The notes: generated by a model from the sequence alone, not told the origin. Positions 1 through 6,251 are shown, numbered from the stretch's first letter. The stretch: DNA of 11,366 nt from Candidatus Nitrosopolaris rasttigaisensis (GCA_933226995.1 CAKOFP010000300.1:1-11366); one strand, 5' to 3'. Program-made: numbers and translations.

Positions 1-2
1 GA

Positions 3-71
3 ACGGCCGATTTGAAAAAATCTACGGACGTTCGCGTCAGAACTTTTGGCGACATGGGAATCAATAACTAG
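3..71 (+). CDS. C-terminal fragment of an unidentified gene (partial at left edge)
   Basis: An open frame enters from the left edge and ends at the TAG at 69-71. The visible tail is 22 residues, beginning TADLKKSTD and ending GDMGINN. The stop lies 5 bases before the ATG of the riboflavin kinase gene on the same strand, so the two are probably co-transcribed and translated in tandem. A second frame is also open through this short stretch and ends at a TAA at 65-67, so the assignment rests on the tight spacing and on the plausible residue composition. Co-transcription with a flavin gene would fit another riboflavin-pathway enzyme, but nothing visible in the tail shows that, and I do not recognise the protein. 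Confidence 0.4.
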   Translation, partial: TADLKKSTDVRVRTFGDMGINN

Positions 72-76
72 ATAGG

Positions 77-763
77 ATGTCAGAAATTAAGTTACAACAC
101 ATCCTAACTATGACCGAGCTCCTCCTGTTAGGCGCCAAGTACAGGTTTGTCGAATTGACTACGACTGATTTAGGTAAGAATATAATGAAATCACAACAAG
201 CAGCCTCTAAACACCTGCAGGAGTTAGATGCTGAAGGATATATAGACAGGGTCAGAAAGGGTCAGAAATTTAGAGTAAAATTGACAGATAAAGGATATTC
301 AGCGATCGAAAGATTGTTTTCAACTCTGAAAACTGCTATTGAAGCGACCCCCCCTACTACGATTAGCTTTGAAGGAAGAGTCGTTTCAGGAATGGGCGAA
401 GGTGCATATTATATGTCCTTGGGAGGATATCGTAAGCAATTCTATGAAAAACTAGGGTACGAACCATATCCTGGCACATTAAATGTGAAACTTGTTGACA
501 AAATCTTCAGAGACGCCCGACGTGAAATCGACAAGTATCCTTCGATTTTTATTGATGGGTTCAGTGACACTAAGAGAACGTATGGATGGGCAAAATGCTA
601 TCTTGCTCATATCAATGACGGAGCAATCAGGAATGCGGCCGTTTTAGTACTGGAACGCACTCACTATGATGAAAGTATGCTCGAGATTATAGCACCTGTT
701 TCGATAAAGGATACGGTTGGGATCCATAATGGAGATAAAATCAAGATAAAAATGTTAGTCTAG
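77..763 (+). CDS. rbkR: CTP-dependent riboflavin kinase with N-terminal winged helix (RbkR type)
   Basis: This 228-residue protein should phosphorylate riboflavin to FMN using CTP, the archaeal route (EC 2.7.1.161), in the cytoplasm. Residues about 7-80 form a MarR-like winged helix: a recognition-helix stretch SQQAASKHLQEL (39-50) is followed by a wing ending in KLTDKGY. Residues about 95-228 are the kinase domain. It shows SGMGEGAYYMS (104-114), PYPGTLN (130-136, the Thr and Asn expected to bind metal and nucleotide) and the C-terminal RTHYDESMLEIIAP block (194-207). The two-domain form matches RbkR, described as both kinase and transcriptional regulator of archaeal riboflavin genes; the regulatory role here is inferred from domain architecture. 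The ATG lies 5 bases after an upstream stop, implying an operon. The FAD synthetase gene converges from downstream, 45 bases away. Confidence 0.93.
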   Translation: MSEIKLQHILTMTELLLLGAKYRFVELTTTDLGKNIMKSQQAASKHLQELDAEGYIDRVRKGQKFRVKLTDKGYSAIERLFSTLKTAIEATPPTTISFEGRVVSGMGEGAYYMSLGGYRKQFYEKLGYEPYPGTLNVKLVDKIFRDARREIDKYPSIFIDGFSDTKRTYGWAKCYLAHINDGAIRNAAVLVLERTHYDESMLEIIAPVSIKDTVGIHNGDKIKIKMLV

Positions 764-791
764 CCTTCTGAGTGAACAATTCGATTATAAC

Positions 792-807
792 ATTGCCATC
801 AGGCAAT
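792..807. terminator. Small hairpin between convergent rbkR and ribL genes
   Basis: Perfect 6-bp arms ATTGCC (792-797) and GGCAAT (802-807) enclose the loop ATCA. It lies in the 45-base gap between two convergent genes, two bases from the ribL stop, and could halt or stabilise transcripts from both directions. Archaeal termination mostly needs U-tracts, and only short ones are present here, so the role is uncertain. Confidence 0.35.
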
Positions 808-808
808 C

Positions 809-1435
809 TTAAATCCTATAGAATGATTCGCCAAGATAATCCTTTAGGTCGGAGCTTTTTGTGCCCGGTACTGGAGTGTTAAGCCTTACAACCCTAACGT
901 TCAAGTTTCTTTTCTGACAATTTTCTGCGATATCCTTTTCACTATGAGCTTGGTCGTAACCGAGAGCAATGACGTCTGGCTTGATGTGTTCAACGGTCTC
1001 ATATAACGTGCCCTCCTGCCCCAAAATAGCCAAGTCCACAAGACGCAATGAAGATACAAGTTCCGCGCGAAGCTGTTCTTCATGGTAGATTCTCCGGTCT
1101 TTCTTTATCATTGCCGCGGTGGAGATTCTCGCAATAACGACGATGAGAACATCACCTTGCGCCTTTGCTGCTTTCAGCGTGTGTACGTGCCCCGGGTGTA
1201 TTAAATCAAAAACTCCGCCAACCAAGACTACCTTAAATGCATCTCTGCCTAGGAAAGTTAATTTGGACTTGTCATTTTTTTCGACAAACTCCAGGTCTAT
1301 TAGTTTTTGGATTTTTTCATCATAGATCTCTCGGGGCAAAGGCAAGCGAGAATTGAGCCGGTCTAGCGCAGCAACACGCGGGTCCAAACTGCTTAGGTAG
1401 AATGAGCCAAGAATTGCTTTGTCTAATGGATCCAT
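809..1435 (-). CDS. ribL: FAD synthetase (RibL-like nucleotidyltransferase) with N-terminal winged-helix-like extension
   Basis: This 208-residue protein belongs to the cytidylyltransferase-like superfamily and should adenylylate FMN to FAD. The catalytic domain starts at about residue 67 with VVLVGGVFDLIHPGH, whose H80-P-G-H83 is the HxGH nucleotidyl-transfer motif. GYDQ (159-162) and KSSDL (193-197, the counterpart of the ISST motif) follow. Archaeal RibL proteins are usually near 150 residues; the extra 66 N-terminal residues resemble a winged helix, with EKIQKLIDLEFVEK and a wing ending in KLTFLGRDAF. Related enzymes such as glycerol-3-phosphate cytidylyltransferase share the fold, but the tail-to-tail position with riboflavin kinase favours FAD synthesis. 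The ATG at 1433-1435 lies about 28 bases from a TATA box, fitting a leaderless transcript. Confidence 0.85.
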   Translation of the reverse strand: MDPLDKAILGSFYLSSLDPRVAALDRLNSRLPLPREIYDEKIQKLIDLEFVEKNDKSKLTFLGRDAFKVVLVGGVFDLIHPGHVHTLKAAKAQGDVLIVVIARISTAAMIKKDRRIYHEEQLRAELVSSLRLVDLAILGQEGTLYETVEHIKPDVIALGYDQAHSEKDIAENCQKRNLNVRVVRLNTPVPGTKSSDLKDYLGESFYRI

Positions 1436-1458
1436 TATCTCTTATGTCCTTATTCAAT

Positions 1459-1468
1459 GTTATATATT
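1459..1468 (-). promoter_or_regulatory. TATA box of the FAD synthetase gene
   Basis: On the minus strand the sequence reads AATATATAAC, centred about 28 bases before the ATG at 1435, so transcription would start at or within a few bases of the start codon. Short inverted arms CAAT (1455-1458) and ATTG (1466-1469) bracket the box and could mark an operator, though arms this short can arise by chance. Confidence 0.6.
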
Positions 1469-1470
1469 GG

Positions 1471-1770
1471 CTAGTTCTCATGCGTGGCTTTGTATTGCAG
1501 CGTTGCGGAAAACAGAGCGTATGTCTTACTTCGATCGCGAGATGAGCAAGAAAACATTGATAGAGTCAGCGATACCTTGACCAATAAAATAATTTCACAT
1601 TTCAGATCTACCTGTTCATCTGAACAAACACTTCTAAAATAAAATTCATCGCGTGTCCCAGAACAAAGACCTAATGTTGAAATTAAAAACGTGTACATTA
1701 TTAGAAATATTAGACCCGTAATCGCGATGATGCCGAAAAGAGTACAGCATTTTATTAAATTGCAGGCCAT
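1471..1770 (-). CDS. Possible small single-pass membrane protein, hypothetical
   Basis: An ATG at 1768-1770 opens a 99-codon frame on the minus strand ending at 1471, just upstream of the ribL TATA box. The product has a strongly hydrophobic segment at about residues 10-34 (core FGIIAITGLIFLIMYTFLI), preceded by a Lys and followed by a Cys-containing polar region. A single membrane-anchored topology is therefore possible. The frame stays open further back to a GTG at 1866 (131 codons). I do not recognise a family. A different minus-strand frame is also open across 1646-1954, and neither candidate start has a well-placed TATA box. The 518-base gap between divergent genes leaves room for a gene, but a chance ORF is at least as likely. 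Confidence 0.27.
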   Translation of the reverse strand: MACNLIKCCTLFGIIAITGLIFLIMYTFLISTLGLCSGTRDEFYFRSVCSDEQVDLKCEIILLVKVSLTLSMFSCSSRDRSKTYALFSATLQYKATHEN

Positions 1771-1850
1771 GGCCCTGCCTACAGCACAGGAGTTGATCAC
1801 ATTGATCTCTACAGGGCAAGCAAAAGACGTGGGCAGTTTCCACCACGCAA
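1761..1850. other. GC-rich stem-loop cluster in the ribL / thiolase intergenic region
   Basis: Counting bases, 1761-1850 is about 54 percent G+C, while 1621-1740 just beside it is about 34 percent. The stretch folds well on paper. Outer arms GCCCTG (1772-1777) and CAGGGC (1812-1817) enclose the inner hairpin GATCA-CAT-TGATC (1795-1807). A second hairpin, CGTGG (1828-1832) with CCACG (1843-1847), follows at once. In AT-rich archaeal DNA such islands often mark structured RNA, but I match it to no known family. The rest of the gap (1436-1953) holds the two promoters and a palindrome TGTTCA-TC-TGAACA at 1613-1626. Confidence 0.3.
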
Positions 1851-1914
1851 CAGAATCTAGCCGCACTTAAGAGCATCGTCTTTATTAGCAATTTTGCGTT
1901 GCTGCTACTAAGGG

Positions 1915-1922
1915 TATATATC
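1915..1922 (+). promoter_or_regulatory. TATA box of the PP-loop thiolase gene
   Basis: TATATATC lies about 35 bases before the ATG at 1954. A start about 25 bases downstream of the box would leave a leader of roughly 10 bases. It is the strongest TATA-like element on this strand in the gap. Confidence 0.6.
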
Positions 1923-1953
1923 TGCCAGACTGCCTCTCCCTGGGTAACAACCA

Positions 1954-3027
1954 ATGTCGGACAATGATGTGGAACAAGCTTCTCCAGAACAGAACAATAA
2001 TGCTGAACGGAGAAAAAAATTGAAAGCAGTGGCTCTATTATCTGGAGGTTTGGATAGCAGCTTAGCAGTCAGAATAATGTTAGAACAGGGGGTTGAAGTC
2101 GAAGCTGTAGCGATTAAAACTCCATTTTGCGATTTTGATTGTGGTAAAGGATGTGGGCACAAGGTAAAGGAAGTTGCTAGCGATCTCGAAATTCCTCTAA
2201 AGACGATTTATTTTGGTGAAGAGTATCTGAGAATGCTTAAGCGGCCCAAGTTCGGATTTGGCTCTGGAATGAACCCTTGCATTGATTGTAGAAGCATGAT
2301 GTACAACGCCGCCAAGGAACACCTGAAGAAAATTGATGCAGATTTCATTGTTACAGGGGAAGTACTTTACCAGAGACCTATGAGCCAGAACAATAGGGCA
2401 TTGGATATAATTGAAAAAGAGACAGATACTCAAGGGAAGGTGTTAAGACCGCTCTCGGCGAAATCTTTACCTATGACAGATATAGAAAAGGACGGCTCAG
2501 TCAAACGAGAAAACCTTTGTAACATCGTAGGGAGGTCCCGTAAAGGTCAACTAGCCCTGGCTAGGAAATTTGGCATAGACGACCCTCCAAATGCCGCAGG
2601 CGGATGTCTGTTAACAGATCCTCAGTTTTCTAAGAGAATTAGAGATTTGATGCAATATTTAGATGATCCAGAAAAGGTTCCCAGTATCAACGATGTAGAA
2701 CTATTAAAGGTTGGCAGACACTTCAGATTATCAAAAGCGGCAAAGCTGATCGTGGGTAGGGATCAGAACGAGAACTACATAATGAGCTCTTTGGTGATTA
2801 ACGACGACATTGTAATCGAAGCAGAGGAATTTCCTGGGCCAACTTGCATTCTGCGAAGCAACAACTACGAGGACTCGTTGGTGGAAAAAGCTTCACAAAT
2901 AGTTTTGCGTTATTCCGATTCTCCCTGTGGACATGACTCAAAAGTAAGAGTCAAGTACCATGGCCAAGTCAACGTTATTTCGGCATATCCAATCGGTAAC
3001 GGAGAGCTAGAAAGTCTACGAATCTAA
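1954..3027 (+). CDS. PP-loop ATP pyrophosphatase, MnmA/ThiI-like probable tRNA thiolation enzyme
   Basis: This 357-residue protein has the PP-loop SGGLDSS at 30-36, which binds ATP and adenylates a substrate. Its pattern recalls 2-thiouridylase MnmA: a MNPCIDCR segment (C109, C112) where MnmA has its first catalytic Cys, TGEVLYQRPMSQ (134-145), and AAGGCLLTD (214-222, C218) where MnmA has its second. The CxxC plus distant Cys also matches Fe-S-dependent thiolases such as methanogen ThiI, TtuA and TtcA, so a cluster-dependent tRNA sulfur-transfer reaction is likely by inference. A further set, C59-x3-C63-x3-C67, may bind metal. About 24 polar residues precede the PP-loop. Proteins of this group are often annotated only as tRNA methyltransferase- or ThiI-like, and the modified base is unknown. 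No strong T-tract follows, so readthrough into sepF 40 bases downstream is plausible. Confidence 0.75.
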   Translation: MSDNDVEQASPEQNNNAERRKKLKAVALLSGGLDSSLAVRIMLEQGVEVEAVAIKTPFCDFDCGKGCGHKVKEVASDLEIPLKTIYFGEEYLRMLKRPKFGFGSGMNPCIDCRSMMYNAAKEHLKKIDADFIVTGEVLYQRPMSQNNRALDIIEKETDTQGKVLRPLSAKSLPMTDIEKDGSVKRENLCNIVGRSRKGQLALARKFGIDDPPNAAGGCLLTDPQFSKRIRDLMQYLDDPEKVPSINDVELLKVGRHFRLSKAAKLIVGRDQNENYIMSSLVINDDIVIEAEEFPGPTCILRSNNYEDSLVEKASQIVLRYSDSPCGHDSKVRVKYHGQVNVISAYPIGNGELESLRI

Positions 3028-3067
3028 ATCAACCACTCAGTAAATCACTTTTGACCACCATGACTAT

Positions 3068-3394
3068 TTGCAGATTGCGTCGAGTTCTCTTCTGAGAACA
3101 AGAGTAGATACATTAATGCAAACTCATAACACGCCCATCTATTTAAAAGCAATAACTCTTAGAGATATGAGCGATATTCCAGGTATAAAAGATGATGCAA
3201 AAAAGCACATGATTCTCATTTTGCGAGTCACCCCTTTGGCGCAGAAAGACGTTGTAGAACTGCGCAAGGCAATTGAAGATCTTTACAAATACGTCCAGTC
3301 AGTTGGTGGAGATATTGCTAGATTGGGAGAAGAGCGTGTAGTTATAACCCCTCCAAGCGTCAGAATATGGCGTGGTACTTACGATTTGAAGTAA
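3068..3394 (+). CDS. sepF: Cell division protein SepF (archaeal)
   Basis: SepF anchors the FtsZ ring to the membrane and forms dimers through a compact beta-rich core. The core here runs from PIYLKAITLRDM through the central ILILRVTPLAQKD helix-strand region to the C-terminal signature GGDIARLGEERVVITPP. The frame opens with TTG at 3068 (108 residues) after an in-frame TAA at 3041-3043; the first ATG is at 3116 and would give 92 residues starting at the core. Archaeal SepF normally carries an N-terminal amphipathic membrane-targeting helix. Only the TTG start supplies a candidate, with L8, L9, V13, L16 and M17 possibly on one face, so I chose it. No clear TATA box precedes it, consistent with transcription from the upstream thiolase gene. 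It converges on aCPSF1. Confidence 0.82.
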   Translation: MQIASSSLLRTRVDTLMQTHNTPIYLKAITLRDMSDIPGIKDDAKKHMILILRVTPLAQKDVVELRKAIEDLYKYVQSVGGDIARLGEERVVITPPSVRIWRGTYDLK

Positions 3395-3414
3395 TCGCAC
3401 ATCGAACCTCGTAC

Positions 3415-3431
3415 CAATTAGATTTTAATTG
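3415..3431. terminator. Hairpin between convergent sepF and aCPSF1 genes
   Basis: Arms CAATTA (3415-3420) and TAATTG (3426-3431) enclose the loop GATTT in the 101-base gap between two convergent genes. The stem is short and AT-rich, and the TTTT run inside it could itself serve as an archaeal U-rich stop signal for sepF. Confidence 0.3.
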
Positions 3432-3495
3432 AGATAATCAAGTACCTCTCGAAGTCAATTTCCCCTATCTCAACTATCTATTCAGTATTTGGACT

Positions 3496-5385
3496 TCACA
3501 TCAACTTAATTGCTTCTTGGACCATTGGGTGTTGAGTAGGTATCTTGAACATTTTGTTCAAAGAGCTTGCCAGATTCTGTACACTTGCTCGTTCACCATG
3601 ATTGACCAGGATCCTCCGGAGCTTGGGTTTAAGTCTATTAATGTAAGCAACCGATTGATTGTAATCGCTATGACTGCTAAATCCTTCGACTTTCTGCACT
3701 TGGCAATTGATTGTGATAGTCTGGCCGCATACGGAAATTTCTCGTCCCCCTTCTTGTATATACCGGCCTGGTGTACCAGCCGCTTGATACGATGTCAAAA
3801 TTAATTTATTCCGTGGATCTTCCGAGATTTGTCTGAGATATTCTACCGATGGTCCACCAATTAACATTGAAGATGGTGAAAAGATTATGGCCGGTCCGTT
3901 ATCAAGCCTTGCAGATTCTACAACATTAAATTCCTCTTCATGAAAAGGTGCCTCTTCGGTATCTAGTACTCTATGGTTCATTTCTCTCGAAAGATACTCG
4001 GGAAAAACTTCGTGGATAGAGCTGGCTTCTAAAATGATCTTTTCTATTAGCATCTTTGTTTTGTCGATTTTACCTGCCTTCATGTAAATATGAATAACCA
4101 ACATAAGTTCTTGCGCTAAGCCCACGGAGGGCACAGGAAGCAAAATCTTGCCCCCTTCTGAAATGGTATCTTTGATGCCATCTATAAGACATTTATTTGA
4201 CTGTTCGCGCTGTGGGAATATGTTCTGTTTATCGCCGTATGTGCTCTCGATAATTATTGTTTCAACCCTCGGAAAATTCCATATTGCATTTTCTAGCGAG
4301 TATGTCTTACCAAATTTTAAATCGCCAGTATAAAGAAGGTTGTGATCTCCGTTTCCAATGTGTAGATGAATTAACGCGGATCCTATGATATGACCGGCGT
4401 TGCTCAACATGAGTTTTACATCAGGGGAAATATCTGTAACGATTCCGAAGGAAAGAGGAATGGTATGCACAACCACTTGCTCGATGTCTCTAAGCGAATA
4501 CAGGGCGGCCGAACCGATATTCTTTAAGTATTCCGACTGCAGCAAATACATTAGAGGCAAGGTAGGTTCCGAGCAGTATACCGGTCCAGCGAATCCGAAT
4601 TTAAATAATGCAGGCAAGAAGCCCGTATGATCAAGGTGTGCATGACTTAAAACAATAGCGTCAAGTTCGTTCAAATCAAAGCCTGTTATGTCAAATCTAG
4701 GAAAACTTCTAATTGACTCCTTACTGGAAATATTTATGCCGCAATCAAGTAAAATCTTGCTTTCATGAGTCGACAGAATGATTGCTGACCTCCCGACCTC
4801 GCCAAATCCTCCTAAAGTGATTAAACTTGCTTCCACAATTTCATCTAGCTTAACCCTAAAAATTTTCTCACCTACTTCTTTGTAAAAGCGAACTCGTTGA
4901 GTAACCGTGTCTTGCAGTATTTTATTAATTTCCTCTATTGTTGAGATCGTATGCGGCGCCTTTCTGATATCTACCTTCCACCCTGTTTTTTCCGCTAGCT
5001 CAATGTTAAAATGATCATCATTAGCTTTGGATATTAACGACGGTCTCTCTGCAAATATCACGGCCTCGCCCAAAGCTGGGTCAAAGAAGATATTGGCTAC
5101 ACCCATCTCGGTCGGGAGTGTCTTCTCTATTAGTTCAGATGCCTCGTGCTCAGGTATTCGTAAGGATTCGTCGATACGAATCACTATTCTTTTTTTTATG
5201 GTGTTGACCATATTAGAGACCACCTGAGCATTTTTCAACAAATAGCCGGGATTCTTGGAATATAGAGCTATACGTGGCCCCTCGTACTCTATTTTTGTTA
5301 GTTCAGCCTCGCTTGGCAGGTTTTGGAGTATAGCAGCCATAATATTATGACCTGCGAATTCTTGGTCGGGCTGTTTACGTTGCAT
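3496..5385 (-). CDS. Archaeal CPSF1 / FttA: KH-domain beta-CASP ribonuclease, transcription termination factor
   Basis: This 629-residue protein matches aCPSF1 in length and domain order. Its family cleaves nascent RNA at U-rich sites and terminates transcription by acting on archaeal RNA polymerase. KH-like domains occupy about 1-175 and a metallo-beta-lactamase/beta-CASP unit follows. Visible catalytic motifs are LLDCG (212-216), HAHLDH (248-253), AGHIIGS (330-336), YTGDLKF (352-358), ESTYGD (380-385), FSSHSDY (569-575) and VNHGE (594-598), so the zinc nuclease centre looks complete. From memory of the family, some conserved positions differ: GGFGEVGRS at 192-200 where Arg is common in fourth place, and SVGLAQE at 420-426 where SVGRAQE would be usual. 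The ATG at 5383-5385 lies about 22 bases from a TATA box; Met16 is an alternative start. It is divergent from the TRAM gene. Confidence 0.92.
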   Translation of the reverse strand: MQRKQPDQEFAGHNIMAAILQNLPSEAELTKIEYEGPRIALYSKNPGYLLKNAQVVSNMVNTIKKRIVIRIDESLRIPEHEASELIEKTLPTEMGVANIFFDPALGEAVIFAERPSLISKANDDHFNIELAEKTGWKVDIRKAPHTISTIEEINKILQDTVTQRVRFYKEVGEKIFRVKLDEIVEASLITLGGFGEVGRSAIILSTHESKILLDCGINISSKESIRSFPRFDITGFDLNELDAIVLSHAHLDHTGFLPALFKFGFAGPVYCSEPTLPLMYLLQSEYLKNIGSAALYSLRDIEQVVVHTIPLSFGIVTDISPDVKLMLSNAGHIIGSALIHLHIGNGDHNLLYTGDLKFGKTYSLENAIWNFPRVETIIIESTYGDKQNIFPQREQSNKCLIDGIKDTISEGGKILLPVPSVGLAQELMLVIHIYMKAGKIDKTKMLIEKIILEASSIHEVFPEYLSREMNHRVLDTEEAPFHEEEFNVVESARLDNGPAIIFSPSSMLIGGPSVEYLRQISEDPRNKLILTSYQAAGTPGRYIQEGGREISVCGQTITINCQVQKVEGFSSHSDYNQSVAYINRLKPKLRRILVNHGERASVQNLASSLNKMFKIPTQHPMVQEAIKLM

Positions 5386-5402
5386 TTGATCTTAATCACT
5401 AT

Positions 5403-5411
5403 CTTTATATT
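5403..5411 (-). promoter_or_regulatory. TATA box of the aCPSF1 gene
   Basis: On the minus strand the sequence AATATAAAG, preceded by an A-run, lies about 22 bases before the ATG at 5385. This fits a leaderless or near-leaderless transcript. Confidence 0.6.
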
Positions 5412-5573
5412 TTTTCGAAAACATTAATCGAAACTAATGCAGCACTATTACATTCCATCATTCAACAATCCCATTTAAAGAGTGTTTCGGCAGGTAATCC
5501 ATGGCGTGCTCCATAATAGAAATGAAATTGCTGAAGTACCAATTTTAACACTAAAGTTGAAATACTAAGTGCA

Positions 5574-5580
5574 TTTATAG
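5574..5580 (+). promoter_or_regulatory. TATA-like box of the TRAM gene
   Basis: TTTATAG is centred about 21 bases before the TTG at 5598, slightly closer than usual. Another AT-rich element, AAATACTAAG, lies near 5559-5568. I see nothing else firm in the 212-base divergent gap from 5386 to 5597, apart from a 15-codon ORF at 5501. Confidence 0.45.
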
Positions 5581-5597
5581 TACGCCACTGAGATAGC

Positions 5598-6056
5598 TTG
5601 GAAGACAGAGACTCACATACTAGTGAACAACGAGGTAGCTACGGTGGCAGCGGTGGCGGTTACAGGGGCGAAAGAGGATATGGCGGAGGTTACGGAGGAA
5701 GGAGTGGCGGAGGGTTTGGAGGGACCAGACCATTCAGACCAGCCCCAGTAAAAGTTGGTGAAGAGTTCGAGGTGAAGATTGAATCGATGAGTAAAAGAGG
5801 CGACGCAGGTGTGGCGAAAGTGGAAGGGCTGGTCATATTTGTTGCAGGCACAAACGTAGGGGACACTGCAAAGATAAGGATTACAAAAGTGGGCAGAGGA
5901 TATGCGACGGCAGAGATTGCTGCAACTTCAGATACAACATCGCAGATAGCAAGCGAGCCTTCAGCTGAGGATACTTCTTCTGGAGCCACAACAGAAGACC
6001 ACGAAGAAAATAAGGATATAGCCGCACATGAGGAAGATGCCGAAGAAAAGCTGTAG
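5598..6056 (+). CDS. TRAM-domain RNA-binding protein with Gly/Arg-rich N-terminus and acidic tail
   Basis: The 152-residue product has three parts. Residues about 11-43 are Gly/Tyr/Arg-rich with RG and GYGG repeats. Residues about 50-108 are a TRAM beta-barrel (VKVGEEFEVKIESMSKRGDA, GLVIFVAGTNVGD, AKIRITKVGRGYATAEI). Residues about 118-152 are acidic and Ser/Thr/Glu-rich. Stand-alone archaeal TRAM proteins bind RNA, and some act as cold-shock RNA chaperones; they are usually about 70 residues, so both flanks here are extensions. Such flanks are typical of disordered RNA-binding or condensate-forming tails, which is inference. TTG at 5598 is the only usable start: an in-frame TGA lies at 5589-5591 and the next ATG is inside the TRAM domain. 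It is divergent from aCPSF1, so two RNA-related genes share a promoter region. Confidence 0.85.
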   Translation: MEDRDSHTSEQRGSYGGSGGGYRGERGYGGGYGGRSGGGFGGTRPFRPAPVKVGEEFEVKIESMSKRGDAGVAKVEGLVIFVAGTNVGDTAKIRITKVGRGYATAEIAATSDTTSQIASEPSAEDTSSGATTEDHEENKDIAAHEEDAEEKL

Positions 6057-6117
6057 AGGTGTTGAATTGTCGCAGAAACTTGAGGAATTCAGAATCACGT
6101 CCTGATCTGAGTTATAC

Positions 6118-6130
6118 TTAATTTTTTATA
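6118..6130 (+). terminator. T-tract terminator after the TRAM gene
   Basis: The run CTTAATTTTTTAT, with six consecutive T, lies about 65 bases after the TRAM stop and has no strong preceding hairpin. That is the form expected for archaeal U-rich termination and aCPSF1 cleavage. Confidence 0.45.
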
Positions 6131-6146
6131 AAGCAAAATCTTGAAT

Positions 6147-6187
6147 ATCGTACATATTCCTGAGGCTGTACTTTTCGGCTGTACGAT
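6147..6187. repeat. Inverted repeat upstream of glycerol-1-phosphate dehydrogenase
   Basis: Perfect 8-bp arms ATCGTACA (6147-6154) and TGTACGAT (6180-6187) are separated by 25 bases. The spacer and right arm also contain the direct repeat GGCTGTAC at 6164-6171 and 6177-6184. The right arm runs straight into a TATA-like TTATATAT (6188-6195). This may be an operator or the base of an RNA stem; no function can be read from the sequence alone. Confidence 0.4.
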
Positions 6188-6198
6188 TATATATTTAG

Positions 6199-6234
6199 AG
6201 ACGATACTTTCCCACATTCGTAGAGGAAACGTCT
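6199..6234. repeat. Bulged stem-loop upstream of glycerol-1-phosphate dehydrogenase
   Basis: Arms AGACG (6199-6203) and CGTCT (6230-6234) are followed inward by TTTCC (6208-6212) and GGAAA (6225-6229), with the four bases ATAC bulged on one side. The structure lies between a TATA-like element at about 6188-6195 and the dehydrogenase TATA box at 6252. Confidence 0.35.
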
Positions 6235-6251
6235 TATTCATGCAAACAAGA

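Noticed and set aside
1646..1954. 102-codon minus-strand frame with several Cys in the ribL / thiolase gap
   Set aside because: It overlaps both another open frame and the thiolase promoter and start codon. Its start lies at the thiolase start, no TATA box fits, and I see no recognisable motif.
5690..5989. 99-codon minus-strand ORF opposite the TRAM gene
   Set aside because: Its Pro/Ala/Ser-rich composition is explained by reading the Gly-rich TRAM coding strand in reverse. The TRAM protein has clear family motifs.
6224..6234. GAGGAAACGTC string resembling the conserved RNase P RNA segment GAGGAAAGUCC
   Set aside because: Only this short match is present. The 226-base gap is too short for an archaeal RNase P RNA, and no ACAGAA-type second conserved region is seen.
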